Below, in pieces: positions 40,873-50,175 of a stretch of DNA of 51,627 nt. Numbering within the stretch: the first letter of the stretch is position 1; every line of letters starts with the position of its first letter. The translations under genes and the position numbers were made by a program. The stretch is from an uncultured Desulfofustis sp. (GTDB lineage Bacteria > Desulfobacterota > Desulfobulbia > Desulfobulbales > Desulfocapsaceae), in contig CAJQNS010000122.1 in NCBI GenBank assembly GCA_905479735.1, positions 1-51,627 on the forward strand, given 5' to 3'. The notes under the pieces were generated by a model, which was not told the DNA's origin, did not search any database, and worked only from the letters and a program-made list of their open reading frames with translations.

Positions 40873-43800
40873 TTAGTTGATTTCAGTCACTGAATCGATC
40901 ATCGCGGTTATCTGGTCATCTCTGAAAAAGTTGACCTGAAAAGCCTTGGCCGGACAAACGCCGGCACAGATGCCGCAACCCGTGCACTTGACCTCGTTGT
41001 GACTCACCATCCCGTCTTCGTCGATGAACGGCGAGCCAAACGGACAGGCTCGGAAACAAGCCAGGCAGGACATGCAGATATCACGGTCGTGCTTGGAAAT
41101 GATACCGGAGACGGTCAGTTTTTCCTTGGACAGAAGCGCTCCGGCCCGACCTGCGGCGGCCAGCGACTGGCTGAGGGTTTCCTCGAGATTTTTGGGGGCA
41201 TGGGCCAGACCGGCGAGGAAAAAACCCTCGCTGGGGAAGTCCACCGGCCGCAGCTTGACGTGGGCCTCGAGAAAATAGTCGTCGACGTTGCAGGTCAGCT
41301 TATATTTCTTGGCAAACTCTGTGGCATCGGCTTGCGGTCGCAAGCCGGTCGACAAGACGACATAGTCGGGATCAATAACCATCTCTTTGCCGAGCACTTT
41401 GCCCGGTAGACTGACCCGCAGTCTATCTCCCTCGGTATCGACCACAGGTCTCTCTTCCGGGGTAAAGAGGAAGAACAACACACCCAGATCGCGAGCCCGC
41501 TTGTAGTAGTCTTCTTTGAGCCCATAGGCTCTCATGTCGCGATAGAGGATGATGACGGTGGTCTCCGGGCTCTTTTCCTTAATGGCAATACTGTTTTTCA
41601 GGGCATCCTGACAGCAGATCCTTGAGCAATAATTGGTCGGTTCCTCTCGGGAACCAACACACTGAATCATCACGTAGGTCTCTCCTGCGGCCGGATCACG
41701 CTCGGCCATCTGGCCCTCAAGCTGCCGTTGCGTAATGATACGCTCAGACTCATTGTAGCCATACTCGCTGGGCTCATACTCGCTGCCGCCGGTGGCAATC
41801 ATGATGGCCCCGTGCTCTATCGTTTCTCCATTGTCGAGGTTGGTGAGAAAGTTGCCGATGAAGCCATCGGTGTTGTCCACCACGGTACTCAGATGAACGG
41901 TCACCGCCGGATTGTTCTCAGTCCGCTCAATCGTCTCGGCTAAAAAGGCCTGAACATCATCGCCTTCCAGGTTCCTTCGCACCCGGCGTAGAAGACCGCC
42001 CAGAGCACCTTCACGTTCCACTAAATGGACGTGATAACCCTGCTCGGATAGCGACTGGGCCGCTGTCATACCAGAAATACCCCCGCCAACTACCAGCGCC
42101 GTGTGATTGACGCCCACCGAATTCTGGCTGACCGGATCTAGCAGCCTGGCTTTGGCGACATTCATATTGGTGATGTCAATCGCCTTTTCTGTGGCCACGG
42201 CCTTGTCGTCTTTGTGCACCCAGGAGCACTGTTCACGGATGTCGGCCAGCTCAAACAAAAACTTGTTGAGGCCGACTTCCCTGATCGTATCCTGAAACAG
42301 CGGAGAATGCGTGCGCGGCGTACAGGAAGCGATGATCACCCGGTTCAGTCCTTTTTCCTTTATCAGTTCCTTGACCTTAGCCTGCCCGTCCGGGGCACAG
42401 GCGTACATAATGGTCTCGGAATGAGCCACCCCCTGCTCCTGGGCCGCGGCATCCGCCACCTGCTGGACATCTACCGTTCCGGCTATATTGACCCCGCAGT
42501 GACAGACAAATACACCGATCTTGGGATCCTCGCCGGTAATGTCGCGCTCGGGCGGTAAAACGACTTCCTCGACCTCCGTGCCTCTGCGCTCACCCAGAAT
42601 CGACATGGCCCCGGCTGCCGCACCGCTGCCCTGGATAACTGTTTCAGGTATGTCTTTGGGGCCCTGATAGATACCCGCCACATAGATACCTTTGCGGCTG
42701 GTTTCAACTGGATTCAGTTTCGAGGTCTTGGCAAATCCATATTCGTCGGCTTCGATGCCGAAGGTGTCGGCGAACGACAGGGCATCCTCTCTGGGCTCAA
42801 ACCCCATGGACAGAATGACCATATCGAAATCTTCGTTGATCCGCTTCCCCTCTTCATCGATATAATGAATTGTCAAATTACCAGTCTCTGGATCTTCAAC
42901 GACCTCGGATACCATCGCCCGCCGATAAATGGTCCCACTCTCGTTTTTGGCCTTATCGATGTATTTGTCGAAATCCTTGCCGAAGGCACGAAGTTCCATG
43001 TAAAAAATAGTACCCTGCACTTCATCGTCGTGTTCTTTGGCAATAATGGCCTGTTTTGCCGCGTACATGCAGCAGACCGAGGAGCACCAGGCATTGGCGT
43101 TATGGCTGTTGCGGGATCCGACACACTGGATCCAGGCAAGTTTTTTGGGATGAGCCTCGTCCGATGGACGTGCCACCTCACCTCCGCAGGGGCCGGAGGC
43201 CGAAAGCAAGCGTTCGAACTGCAGGGCGGTGACGACATTTTTATGGGTGCCATAACCGAATTCCTGGCGAATCGCCGGGTCGTAGGTCTTCAGACCCGGG
43301 GTCAGGATGATCGAGCCCACCTCGAGCTCATAGTGTTTATCGGTGTCCTCGAAATTGATGGCTACCGCATCACAGACCTTTTCACACTTGCGGCATACGT
43401 TTTTGGTCAGATAGAGGCAGCGCTCGGGATCGATGGCCCGGGTATTGGGAACCGCCTGGGGAAACAGTGCATAGATCGCCTTCCTATTGTCTAGGCCCTG
43501 GTTGAAGACGTTGGGGACTCTGGTCGGACAGGCTGGCTCGCACTCACCACAACCGGTGCAGCGATCCGGATCTACGTATCGGGCCTTCTCTTCGAGTTTG
43601 ACGGTGAAGTTGCCTTCCTCGCCTTCGACGGACACAACCCTGGTCTGGGTGTACATTTTGATGTTGGGGTGACGGCTGGATTCGACCATGCGTGGAGAAA
43701 TCATACACATCGCACAGTCACCGGTGGGAAACGTCTTATCGAGACGAGCCATGGTTCCGCCGATGGATGATTCCTCACCGATCATGTGAACCATCAGGCC

Positions 43801-43908
43801 GCTGTCGGCCAGATCGAGCGAAGCCTGCATCCCTCCGACGCCAGAACCCACTACCAATACCGAACCAACTTTGTCCACGTTTTGTTCCAAGGGAGCGTTC
43901 TTCGTCAA
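40873..43908 (-). CDS. hdrA: Duplicated HdrA-like flavin/iron-sulfur protein
   Basis: 1011 residues, the FAD-binding electron-bifurcating component. Two HdrA-like halves are fused: first FAD domain VLVVGSGVGGMQASLDLADS (18-37) with CAMC at 65-68 and ferredoxin Cys CTGCGECEPACP at 117-128; a second FAD domain from TALVVGGGISGMTAAQS (about 615) and a C-terminal pair of [4Fe-4S] motifs CMSCLACFRACP and CTGCGICAGVCP. The start codon is TTG at 43908, supported by GAGGAGG a few bases upstream. It leads the four-gene operon. Separate hdrB/hdrC genes are absent here. Confidence 0.9.
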   Translation of the reverse strand: MTKNAPLEQNVDKVGSVLVVGSGVGGMQASLDLADSGLMVHMIGEESSIGGTMARLDKTFPTGDCAMCMISPRMVESSRHPNIKMYTQTRVVSVEGEEGNFTVKLEEKARYVDPDRCTGCGECEPACPTRVPNVFNQGLDNRKAIYALFPQAVPNTRAIDPERCLYLTKNVCRKCEKVCDAVAINFEDTDKHYELEVGSIILTPGLKTYDPAIRQEFGYGTHKNVVTALQFERLLSASGPCGGEVARPSDEAHPKKLAWIQCVGSRNSHNANAWCSSVCCMYAAKQAIIAKEHDDEVQGTIFYMELRAFGKDFDKYIDKAKNESGTIYRRAMVSEVVEDPETGNLTIHYIDEEGKRINEDFDMVILSMGFEPREDALSFADTFGIEADEYGFAKTSKLNPVETSRKGIYVAGIYQGPKDIPETVIQGSGAAAGAMSILGERRGTEVEEVVLPPERDITGEDPKIGVFVCHCGVNIAGTVDVQQVADAAAQEQGVAHSETIMYACAPDGQAKVKELIKEKGLNRVIIASCTPRTHSPLFQDTIREVGLNKFLFELADIREQCSWVHKDDKAVATEKAIDITNMNVAKARLLDPVSQNSVGVNHTALVVGGGISGMTAAQSLSEQGYHVHLVEREGALGGLLRRVRRNLEGDDVQAFLAETIERTENNPAVTVHLSTVVDNTDGFIGNFLTNLDNGETIEHGAIMIATGGSEYEPSEYGYNESERIITQRQLEGQMAERDPAAGETYVMIQCVGSREEPTNYCSRICCQDALKNSIAIKEKSPETTVIILYRDMRAYGLKEDYYKRARDLGVLFFLFTPEERPVVDTEGDRLRVSLPGKVLGKEMVIDPDYVVLSTGLRPQADATEFAKKYKLTCNVDDYFLEAHVKLRPVDFPSEGFFLAGLAHAPKNLEETLSQSLAAAGRAGALLSKEKLTVSGIISKHDRDICMSCLACFRACPFGSPFIDEDGMVSHNEVKCTGCGICAGVCPAKAFQVNFFRDDQITAMIDSVTEIN

Positions 43909-44195
43909 AACATCCTCCTCAGGATCAGACCCTCTGTGCCCATCTTACCGGCTGTTCGCAGCTGCCGACAGGAAAAGCAGGCTCTGATCAGAAATAATGA
44001 GTAGTCATATCTTCTGTCTGTACAGAACAACGGTCCCATTATTGTGGAATTTTGTCTCTATGACAATCTCTTTTTTGAAATTCGTCTTGCGGTCACTGGT
44101 GAGTTGATCTTTTTGTATAATATTATTAATAATTTCGCCTGGCCCAAATTGTGATTTCTCTACCGGTTGCTGCCCAGAATACCCGCCGACAGCCA

Positions 44196-45506
44196 ATGCT
44201 CGAATCAATAAAAAACGATCAGTACTGCATCAGTCACGCCCCCCTGACCGATCGCTGCGGGCCTCATAGCATCAAGCTCTTCAAGCGTGGTAATAGCCAT
44301 TATGAAAAAGTCAGCTATCCACGGCACTGCGGTATTTATCACGAGATCGAAAGCTCGCGTGCAGTCATGCATTTCAACCTCAATCATCAACTTATCCGCC
44401 TCACAGGCAAACAGCGGGACTGGCCGCATCCCCAAGAATGGTTGAAAAGAACGATCGGCAACGACTGGATCTACTATTCCACCGGCGGTTACACAGGCGT
44501 CTTTGAAACGACCGGAGAATTCTACCTGCCCAACCTGCCCTACTCAACCAACAATCATCTCGGTGGAAAACCCCTGAGCCAGGAACCAATACGTTCCCTT
44601 ATCGACAACTGGCCGGAAGAGATCAAAAACATCTCCGGCCACTGCAACGGCAGTTCCGAACGGGTGGCCCAGACGCTGGAAAAGATCATGGCCTGCACAC
44701 CCGCCGTATTGGCGGAAAAGGGAAACACCCTGCACCAGGTCATCGACGGACCGGTCACCGTACTGCCACCCGACACCAGACACGTAGATTATCAAGTGAT
44801 CCCGCTGAATGTGTCAGTTGGCTGTCTTTATAAATGCGGATTCTGCAGAGTAAAAAACAATCGGGGTTTCGCCGAGCTTTCTGTTGATCAAATCGATTAC
44901 CAGCTTGTCAGGATCAGGGAGTTGCTGGCAGCCGATCTGATCAATTTCAACTCCATTTTTCTCGGTCAGCACGATGCGCTCAACTGCGATCCCCGGCTGA
45001 TCTGCAACGCGATCGAGCGAGCCCATCACAAGCTTGGCCTGAGCGGCTCCTATATCGACGGCAGCAACACTTTTCTGTTTGGCTCGGTCGGCTCACTGCT
45101 TAGCGCAGACACAGAGCTGTTTGATGATCTCGACCTACTTCCCGGACGCATATTTATCAACATCGGGCTCGAATCCGCCGATCAGTCTACCCTCGATATC
45201 CTGGAGAAACCGCTTTTGGCCGCCGATGTTACGGCCGCTTTCTCGAAGATCCAGTCGATCAACAAACGCTGCTCCAGTGTCGAAGTCACCGCTAATTTCG
45301 TCACCGATCCGGAACTTCCCGACAACCATTACAGAACCATGCTCGAACTTATTCGAGACCAGGTCGGCAGTCCCCGGGATAAAGGTTGTATCTACCTCAG
45401 CCAGCTCCGCTTCGACGACCCTTCCAGAGCCCGGCTGTTCGATTTTTACAAACTCAAGCGACTCAGCAGGCTGCCGCTTTTCATGTACACCATCCAGAGA
45501 TTATGA
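44196..45506 (+). CDS. Orphan radical SAM protein
   Basis: 436 residues from the ATG at 44196 (a GTG at 44151 would add 15 residues; neither has a clear ribosome-binding site). A ~210-residue N-terminal region (YEKVSYPRHCGIYHEIE, FETTGEFYLPNLPY) precedes the radical SAM barrel with VSVGCLYKCGFCRVKNNRG (CxxxCxxC). The barrel then reads INFNSIFLGQHDALNCD and IFINIGLESADQSTLD. The substrate is unknown. A perfect TATAAT lies at 44116-44121 upstream but without a good -35. A 5-formyl-THF cyclo-ligase gene follows after 46 bp. Confidence 0.8.
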   Translation: MLESIKNDQYCISHAPLTDRCGPHSIKLFKRGNSHYEKVSYPRHCGIYHEIESSRAVMHFNLNHQLIRLTGKQRDWPHPQEWLKRTIGNDWIYYSTGGYTGVFETTGEFYLPNLPYSTNNHLGGKPLSQEPIRSLIDNWPEEIKNISGHCNGSSERVAQTLEKIMACTPAVLAEKGNTLHQVIDGPVTVLPPDTRHVDYQVIPLNVSVGCLYKCGFCRVKNNRGFAELSVDQIDYQLVRIRELLAADLINFNSIFLGQHDALNCDPRLICNAIERAHHKLGLSGSYIDGSNTFLFGSVGSLLSADTELFDDLDLLPGRIFINIGLESADQSTLDILEKPLLAADVTAAFSKIQSINKRCSSVEVTANFVTDPELPDNHYRTMLELIRDQVGSPRDKGCIYLSQLRFDDPSRARLFDFYKLKRLSRLPLFMYTIQRL

Positions 45507-45552
45507 TTTACTGGCCAATCGAATCTATCACTTGAGAAGGGAGGTACGGACT

Positions 45553-46155
45553 GTGAAACAGCCGGACAATTTGCGGGCGGAGATACTGGGCCGAAGAGAT
45601 CTGTTGACCGATCGGCAGCGGAGCGAAAAAAGTGAACGGATCGCTGCTGCACTTCTGGCAACCGAGGCGGTGGCTACCAAAAACTCCATTTTCATCTATG
45701 TCAGTTTCAGAAGCGAGGTTGAAACCTTGTCAATTATCCGGAGTCTTCTTGATCTGGGGAAAAAAGTCTCCGTACCGCTGACCAGGGTGGCGGAAAAACG
45801 GCTTGACATCGTGGAGCTTGAGGATCCCGAACGCGATCTGGTTCCCGGGTACTGCAATATCCCTGAACCCACTCAGCAACTAGCCGCTGAAAAAACAATC
45901 TCCCCCGAAGAGCTCGAACTCATTGTCCTGCCAGGCTCGGTGTTCGATGAACGGGGAGGTCGTTTCGGTTATGGCGGCGGCTATTACGACAGGCTCCTGG
46001 AGCAGATTCCCTCGGCAGCCAGATACGGACTAGCTTTTGATCTGCAAATAGTAGAGAAACTCAACCTGCAGCCGCACGATCAGATCCTTGACAGCATCAT
46101 TACCGAGCAGAGAATTATTACAGTGCCGGGACGCCTGAACCAGCAGCCCAAGTGA
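45553..46155 (+). CDS. 5-formyltetrahydrofolate cyclo-ligase
   Basis: Turns 5-formyl-THF into 5,10-methenyl-THF using ATP, returning folate to the C1 pool. 200 residues from a GTG at 45553, which follows AAGGGAGGT at ideal spacing. The N-terminal ILGRRDLLTDRQRSEKSERI, FIYVSFRSEVET and the ATP/Mg site DERGGRFGYGGGYYDRLL are typical. The longer in-frame stretch upstream overlaps the radical SAM gene in another frame and is rejected. It fits the C1-folate theme of metV/metF. Confidence 0.92.
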   Translation: MKQPDNLRAEILGRRDLLTDRQRSEKSERIAAALLATEAVATKNSIFIYVSFRSEVETLSIIRSLLDLGKKVSVPLTRVAEKRLDIVELEDPERDLVPGYCNIPEPTQQLAAEKTISPEELELIVLPGSVFDERGGRFGYGGGYYDRLLEQIPSAARYGLAFDLQIVEKLNLQPHDQILDSIITEQRIITVPGRLNQQPK

Positions 46156-46465
46156 GGGCCAAAAGTGGTCACACAACCTCCGCCACTGCCCTTTCAGCTC
46201 CCAATAAGGGCTCCCCAGACTGCCATGTCAGAAATCTAATTTCCTATTTAATTCAAAACTTTAAACCTTTATTTCAGCTCCTAAAAAAAATATCCCCAAG
46301 CCGGCATAAGCCTGCGGATAATCACAAATCGAGCTTCAATAATTGACTTTTACTTTTCCGGCTTGTACAGTCGTCATTCAAATCAACCCTGTCCCCTCCT
46401 GATGAGAGTGCTGCACCCTTCTCCCATCATCTGAGGCAGAGATAAATCCAAGCTGCGAGAACGTT
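46156..46465. other. Intergenic region with promoter for the cytochrome b/FeS operon
   Basis: About 310 bp without a gene. A good promoter is TTGACT (46343-46348), 17 bp, TACAGT (46366-46371), giving a leader of about 90 nt to the ATG at 46466. The earlier part is plain AT-rich text; no terminator for the cyclo-ligase gene is clear. Confidence 0.5.
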
Positions 46466-48181
46466 ATGAAAGTACTTGTGGGCCTGTCGCTTCTTGTTTT
46501 TCTTGTTGGAATCTCCTATCGGCTCTATGGCTGGTTGACGCAGACTGTCTTGACCACCGATAGAACCGCTTCACCCGGACGGCTACCCTCGGCTCTCAAA
46601 GGGCTCATGGGAACCCTTTTCAGCGGTGAACTCTTCACCCTCGTTAAAACCTTTTTCACCGATGTGCTGTTCCAGAAGCGACTGCTCAGCAAATCTGCTC
46701 TCAGATGGGCAGCCCACTCTCTGATATTTTTCGGTTTTATTGCGCTTCTGTTGATGCACGGTCTGGGTACAGGAGTGAGTGAGTTTTTCTTCAGTGACTA
46801 CTTGTCGACTATTCAACCCTATCTTTCGTTGCGTAACCTGTTCGGTTTGATGGTTCTCGTCGGTCTTGGCATTGCCATCTACCGCCGGCTTACCGATAAA
46901 CCGCAGCGGGTAAAAAGTTATGCCAGTGACTGGCTGGCCATCGCCATCGTCGGCGCCATCATCCTTTCGGGCATGGTGCTTGAGAGTTCCAAAATCTCAA
47001 GTTATTCGGCCTTTACCACCATGGCGGAGGATTATGGAGATATTACCGAACCGGACGAGCTCATGCCGCTGGAGACCTACTGGGCAGCAGAGCATGGTCT
47101 CATCTCCCCGAACATCGCCAAGCCCTATGACCCAGCCCTCATAGAAGAGGGCCGGGAAATCGCCGGCGATGCCTGCATGGAATGCCATGCCCCGGCCCAG
47201 AGCGCCTTTATCAGCTATTCCCTCGCCAAAGTGGTTGGACCCATCGTCTCCGGACTTGGAGATGAGGGCATGGTAAATTTTCTCTTCTACCTGCACATTA
47301 TCTTTTGCGTCGGCCTGCTCGCCTGGCTGCCTTTTTCGAAGATGTTCCATGTCATCGCCACGCCGACATCTCTGCTGATCAACGGAGTCATGGGCTTCAA
47401 GGAACCCGCCAAAGACCCGGCCAACGAGCTCAACCGGCGGATGATCGGCCTTTCAGCCTGCACCCACTGCGGGTCCTGCAGCGAACTCTGCTCTTCACTG
47501 ATGTTCTACGAATCTTTTCAGAACGATTTCATCCTGCCTTCTGAAAAAGTTCAGCTATTGAAGAAGGTCGCCGCTGGCCAAAACGTCGAAGATCAGACCC
47601 TTGCCAATCTCCAGAAGGGGCTCTATATCTGCACCAGCTGTGACCGCTGTTCAGAAGTCTGTCCCTCTGGCATCAACCTCAGGGAATTATTCATCAGCTC
47701 AAGGTACCAGCTTCTCAGCCAGGGCATACCCGAAACTTCCATGCTGAGCCATTTCTCCTTTCCGCTGTCACTGACCAGAAATTTCATCGTCGACCACAAA
47801 AACGCGCTGAAAAAACTGGAGAAAATATTCAAAGATTCGTTCACCAGACTCAAGGATCTGACTTCAATTACGGTCAGCGATCCGGTGCAGGTCGGCACCA
47901 CCAGCTACCAGAGCTGCTACTCCTGTCAGCGCTGCACCAATATCTGTCCGGTGGTCAGACTCTACGACGACCCGGAAGTAGAGCTCGACATGCTCCCTCA
48001 TCAGATCATTTTCAGCCTGGGTATAGGCAACAAAGAAATTGCCATGGGTTCACAGATGATCTGGAGCTGCTCTACCTGCTATCTGTGCCAGGAGCACTGT
48101 CCGAACAAGGTGGAGCTGACCGATATTTTCTACAATCTGAAAAACGCTGCGATCAAGCAGATTGAAGGAGGTCGCGCATGA
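46466..48181 (+). CDS. Cytochrome b / heme c / double HdrC-like iron-sulfur fusion protein
   Basis: 571 residues. The N-terminal ~300 hold five membrane segments of a NarI-like diheme cytochrome b, with candidate ligands in RWAAHSLIFFGF, LLMHG, LHIIFCVG and KMFHVIA. Between segments four and five lies CMECH, a single c-type heme site. Residues about 330-571 carry four CxxCxxC-type ferredoxin motifs: CTHCGSCSELC, CTSCDRCSEVCP, CYSCQRCTNICP and CSTCYLCQEHCP. An HdrB-like gene is coupled downstream (ATGA). Probably a membrane complex passing electrons between quinone and cytoplasmic thiol or disulfide sites. Confidence 0.85.
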   Translation: MKVLVGLSLLVFLVGISYRLYGWLTQTVLTTDRTASPGRLPSALKGLMGTLFSGELFTLVKTFFTDVLFQKRLLSKSALRWAAHSLIFFGFIALLLMHGLGTGVSEFFFSDYLSTIQPYLSLRNLFGLMVLVGLGIAIYRRLTDKPQRVKSYASDWLAIAIVGAIILSGMVLESSKISSYSAFTTMAEDYGDITEPDELMPLETYWAAEHGLISPNIAKPYDPALIEEGREIAGDACMECHAPAQSAFISYSLAKVVGPIVSGLGDEGMVNFLFYLHIIFCVGLLAWLPFSKMFHVIATPTSLLINGVMGFKEPAKDPANELNRRMIGLSACTHCGSCSELCSSLMFYESFQNDFILPSEKVQLLKKVAAGQNVEDQTLANLQKGLYICTSCDRCSEVCPSGINLRELFISSRYQLLSQGIPETSMLSHFSFPLSLTRNFIVDHKNALKKLEKIFKDSFTRLKDLTSITVSDPVQVGTTSYQSCYSCQRCTNICPVVRLYDDPEVELDMLPHQIIFSLGIGNKEIAMGSQMIWSCSTCYLCQEHCPNKVELTDIFYNLKNAAIKQIEGGRA

Positions 48182-49113
48182 AACTCGCTTTTTTTCAGGG
48201 GTGCAACATACCGATCAGAATCGAGCAATACGCCGTCTCAGCCGAAGCAGTGCTGAAAAAGCTGGGCATCGAGCTGGAAATTATCGAGGAGTTCACCTGC
48301 TGCGGTTACCCGGTTCGTAATGTGGACGAAAAAGCTTACATCATTCCGTCGGTCAGAAACATGGCCATTGCCGAGAAAAAAGGGCTCGACATCATGGTCA
48401 TCTGCAACTGCTGCTTTGCCAGTCTGCAGAAAGCAAAAAATGTGATGGCCAACAACCCCGAACTGGCAGCCGAGATCAATGAGATACTTGCCAAAGACGG
48501 ATTGAAGTTCGAGGGTACCACTGCTATCAAACATTTCCTCTCTGTCCTCCATGAGGATGTAGGCCTCGAGTCGATCAAAAAGCAACTGGTCAATATGGTC
48601 AGTGATCTCAATCTCTCGGTCATTCACGGCTGTCACATCCTCAGACCTCGAGAAGTGACCTTGTTTGATGACAGCTTCGTGCCGAAAATCACTGACGAAC
48701 TGCTGGCCATAACCGGGGCCGTCAGCCTCGACTGGCGAGGCAAGCTCGAATGCTGTGGAGCTGCCCTTGGAGGACTGAACAGCGAACTTTCCGAAATCCT
48801 GCTCAAGGAGAAGGTTGATGGAGCCCTTGCTGCCGGAGCCCAGTTCATTACACCGGTATGCTCTTACTGCCATCTGCAGTTTGACACTACTCAGCTGAAT
48901 ATCAGAGAGCAGCAGCAAAATCAGAAAGTGCTGCCGGTTCTCCTGCTTCCCCAGCTACTGGGCCTCTGTCTTGGTATTGATGAGAAAGTACTCGGCCTTG
49001 AACAGAACAATACCATCGAGCCGGCCCACGTCGAAAATCTCAAATCGATGCTTGGTCCGCCGGTGGAGAAAAAGAAGAAGCGTAAGAAGCGACCGCAGAA
49101 AGCCGCCGCCTGA
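48178..49113 (+). CDS. hdrB: HdrB-like subunit with two CCG cysteine-rich domains
   Basis: 311 residues. Cys-rich CCG domain 1 includes FFQGCNIPIR, FTCCGYPVRN and CNCCFAS; domain 2 includes HGCHILRPRE, ECCGAALGG and CSYCHLQFD. In heterodisulfide reductase these domains carry non-cubane [4Fe-4S] clusters and catalyse disulfide reduction. A strongly basic tail (EKKKKRKKRPQKAAA) is unusual and may bind RNA or a partner. It overlaps the preceding gene by four bases; a strong terminator follows. Confidence 0.88.
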   Translation: MKLAFFQGCNIPIRIEQYAVSAEAVLKKLGIELEIIEEFTCCGYPVRNVDEKAYIIPSVRNMAIAEKKGLDIMVICNCCFASLQKAKNVMANNPELAAEINEILAKDGLKFEGTTAIKHFLSVLHEDVGLESIKKQLVNMVSDLNLSVIHGCHILRPREVTLFDDSFVPKITDELLAITGAVSLDWRGKLECCGAALGGLNSELSEILLKEKVDGALAAGAQFITPVCSYCHLQFDTTQLNIREQQQNQKVLPVLLLPQLLGLCLGIDEKVLGLEQNNTIEPAHVENLKSMLGPPVEKKKKRKKRPQKAAA

Positions 49114-49133
49114 GAGTATCCCACCCGAAAAGC

Positions 49134-49182
49134 AAGAAGCAGACCGGCTGATCAGCAATGCCGGTTTGCTTCTTTTTTTTTT
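49134..49182 (+). terminator. Rho-independent terminator after the HdrB-like gene
   Basis: AAGAAGC...ACCGGC pairs with GCCGGT...GCTTCTT around an 11-nt loop, with two unpaired bases per side, then a run of T. Placed 20 bp after the stop. Confidence 0.88.
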
Positions 49183-49253
49183 CCAACCAGTGCTTACAGT
49201 GCTTCGCAATGATTACCAAATTTGTAACAACCCAGAGGAAATAAAGGATCGAT

Positions 49254-50012
49254 ATGAGCAAAATAATCGCATTTGCCGGCAAAGGCGGCGTAGGAAAAAC
49301 CACCGTGGCCTCGCTGGTGGTAAGAAGTCTGTCAAAATCTGGAAAAACTCCGATTCTGGCAGTGGATGCAGACCCTAACTCCAACCTTGGAGAGACGTTG
49401 GGCCTGGATGTCACCTCGACCATCGGCGACATCCGGGAAAATTTCATGCGCGATCCCCAGGGAGTGCCTTCAGGGATGGATAAAGCGATCTACCTCGAAA
49501 GCCTGGTTGAGCAAGCCCTGATCGAAAAACCGGAGTTTGACCTGCTGGTTATGGGCCGCCAGGAAGGACAGGGCTGCTATTGCATGGTCAACAATATTCT
49601 CCACAATTTCACCGACCGTCTGACCCAGAGCTACCGCTATATGGTGGTCGACAACGAAGCCGGCATGGAGCATCTGAGCCGGCGCACCAGTGGCCAGGTG
49701 GACATACTTTTTCTGGTCACCGATTATTCACTGCGTGGGCTCAGGGCATTGAGAAGAATTCACGAAATGCTCAACAGCCTTAAACTGAAAGTCACCGATA
49801 TGGGCATCATCGTGACCAGGGCTCCAAGTGAACTGAACGACAAGTTTCTGGAGGAAGTCGAAGAAATTGGCGTGCCGATCGTCGGCATCATTCCAGATGA
49901 TCCTGCCCTACTCGATTTTGACATGGAGAAGAGGTCGCTGATGGAACTGGCCGACGATTCTCCCGCGGTAGCCGCGGTCGATGATCTGCTGCAGGAGAAA
50001 TGCCCGGCCTAG
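49254..50012 (+). CDS. cooC: CooC-like nickel-insertion ATPase
   Basis: P-loop ATPase of the MinD/CooC group that matures carbon monoxide dehydrogenase, or its relatives, by nickel delivery. 252 residues. Deviant Walker A KGGVGKTT, switch I DADPNSNLGETL, the metal-binding CxC in GQGCYCMV, and VDNEAGMEHLSRRTSG. AAAGGA lies before the ATG. It stands alone after a terminator. CODH/ACS genes are not in the window but are implied. Confidence 0.92.
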   Translation: MSKIIAFAGKGGVGKTTVASLVVRSLSKSGKTPILAVDADPNSNLGETLGLDVTSTIGDIRENFMRDPQGVPSGMDKAIYLESLVEQALIEKPEFDLLVMGRQEGQGCYCMVNNILHNFTDRLTQSYRYMVVDNEAGMEHLSRRTSGQVDILFLVTDYSLRGLRALRRIHEMLNSLKLKVTDMGIIVTRAPSELNDKFLEEVEEIGVPIVGIIPDDPALLDFDMEKRSLMELADDSPAVAAVDDLLQEKCPA

Positions 50013-50044
50013 CCTGACCTTCATGGAAAACAATTAATTATTTT

Positions 50045-50111
50045 AATTCACAAATACTTAGCAGCCTACTCGGATTTTCTGTGGCTTTTCCAGTAGTACA
50101 CTTTGTGAATT
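50045..50111. promoter_or_regulatory. Long inverted repeat upstream of the 72-residue gene
   Basis: AATTCACAAA (50045-50054) pairs with TTTGTGAATT (50102-50111), a perfect 10-bp dyad around 47 nt that contain a second pair CTACT/AGTAG. It could be a terminator-like or regulatory RNA fold or a binding site pair. No T-tract is seen. Confidence 0.4.
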
Positions 50112-50175
50112 TAGAATCAACGGTAAAAAATAAAAGTTCCCACCCTGCGGGCGAGTACAAACCGAGGAGACAACC

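Noticed and set aside
45079-45552. N-terminal extension of the 5-formyl-THF cyclo-ligase
   Set aside because: It overlaps the radical SAM gene in another frame, and the GTG at 45553 has a near-perfect ribosome-binding site.
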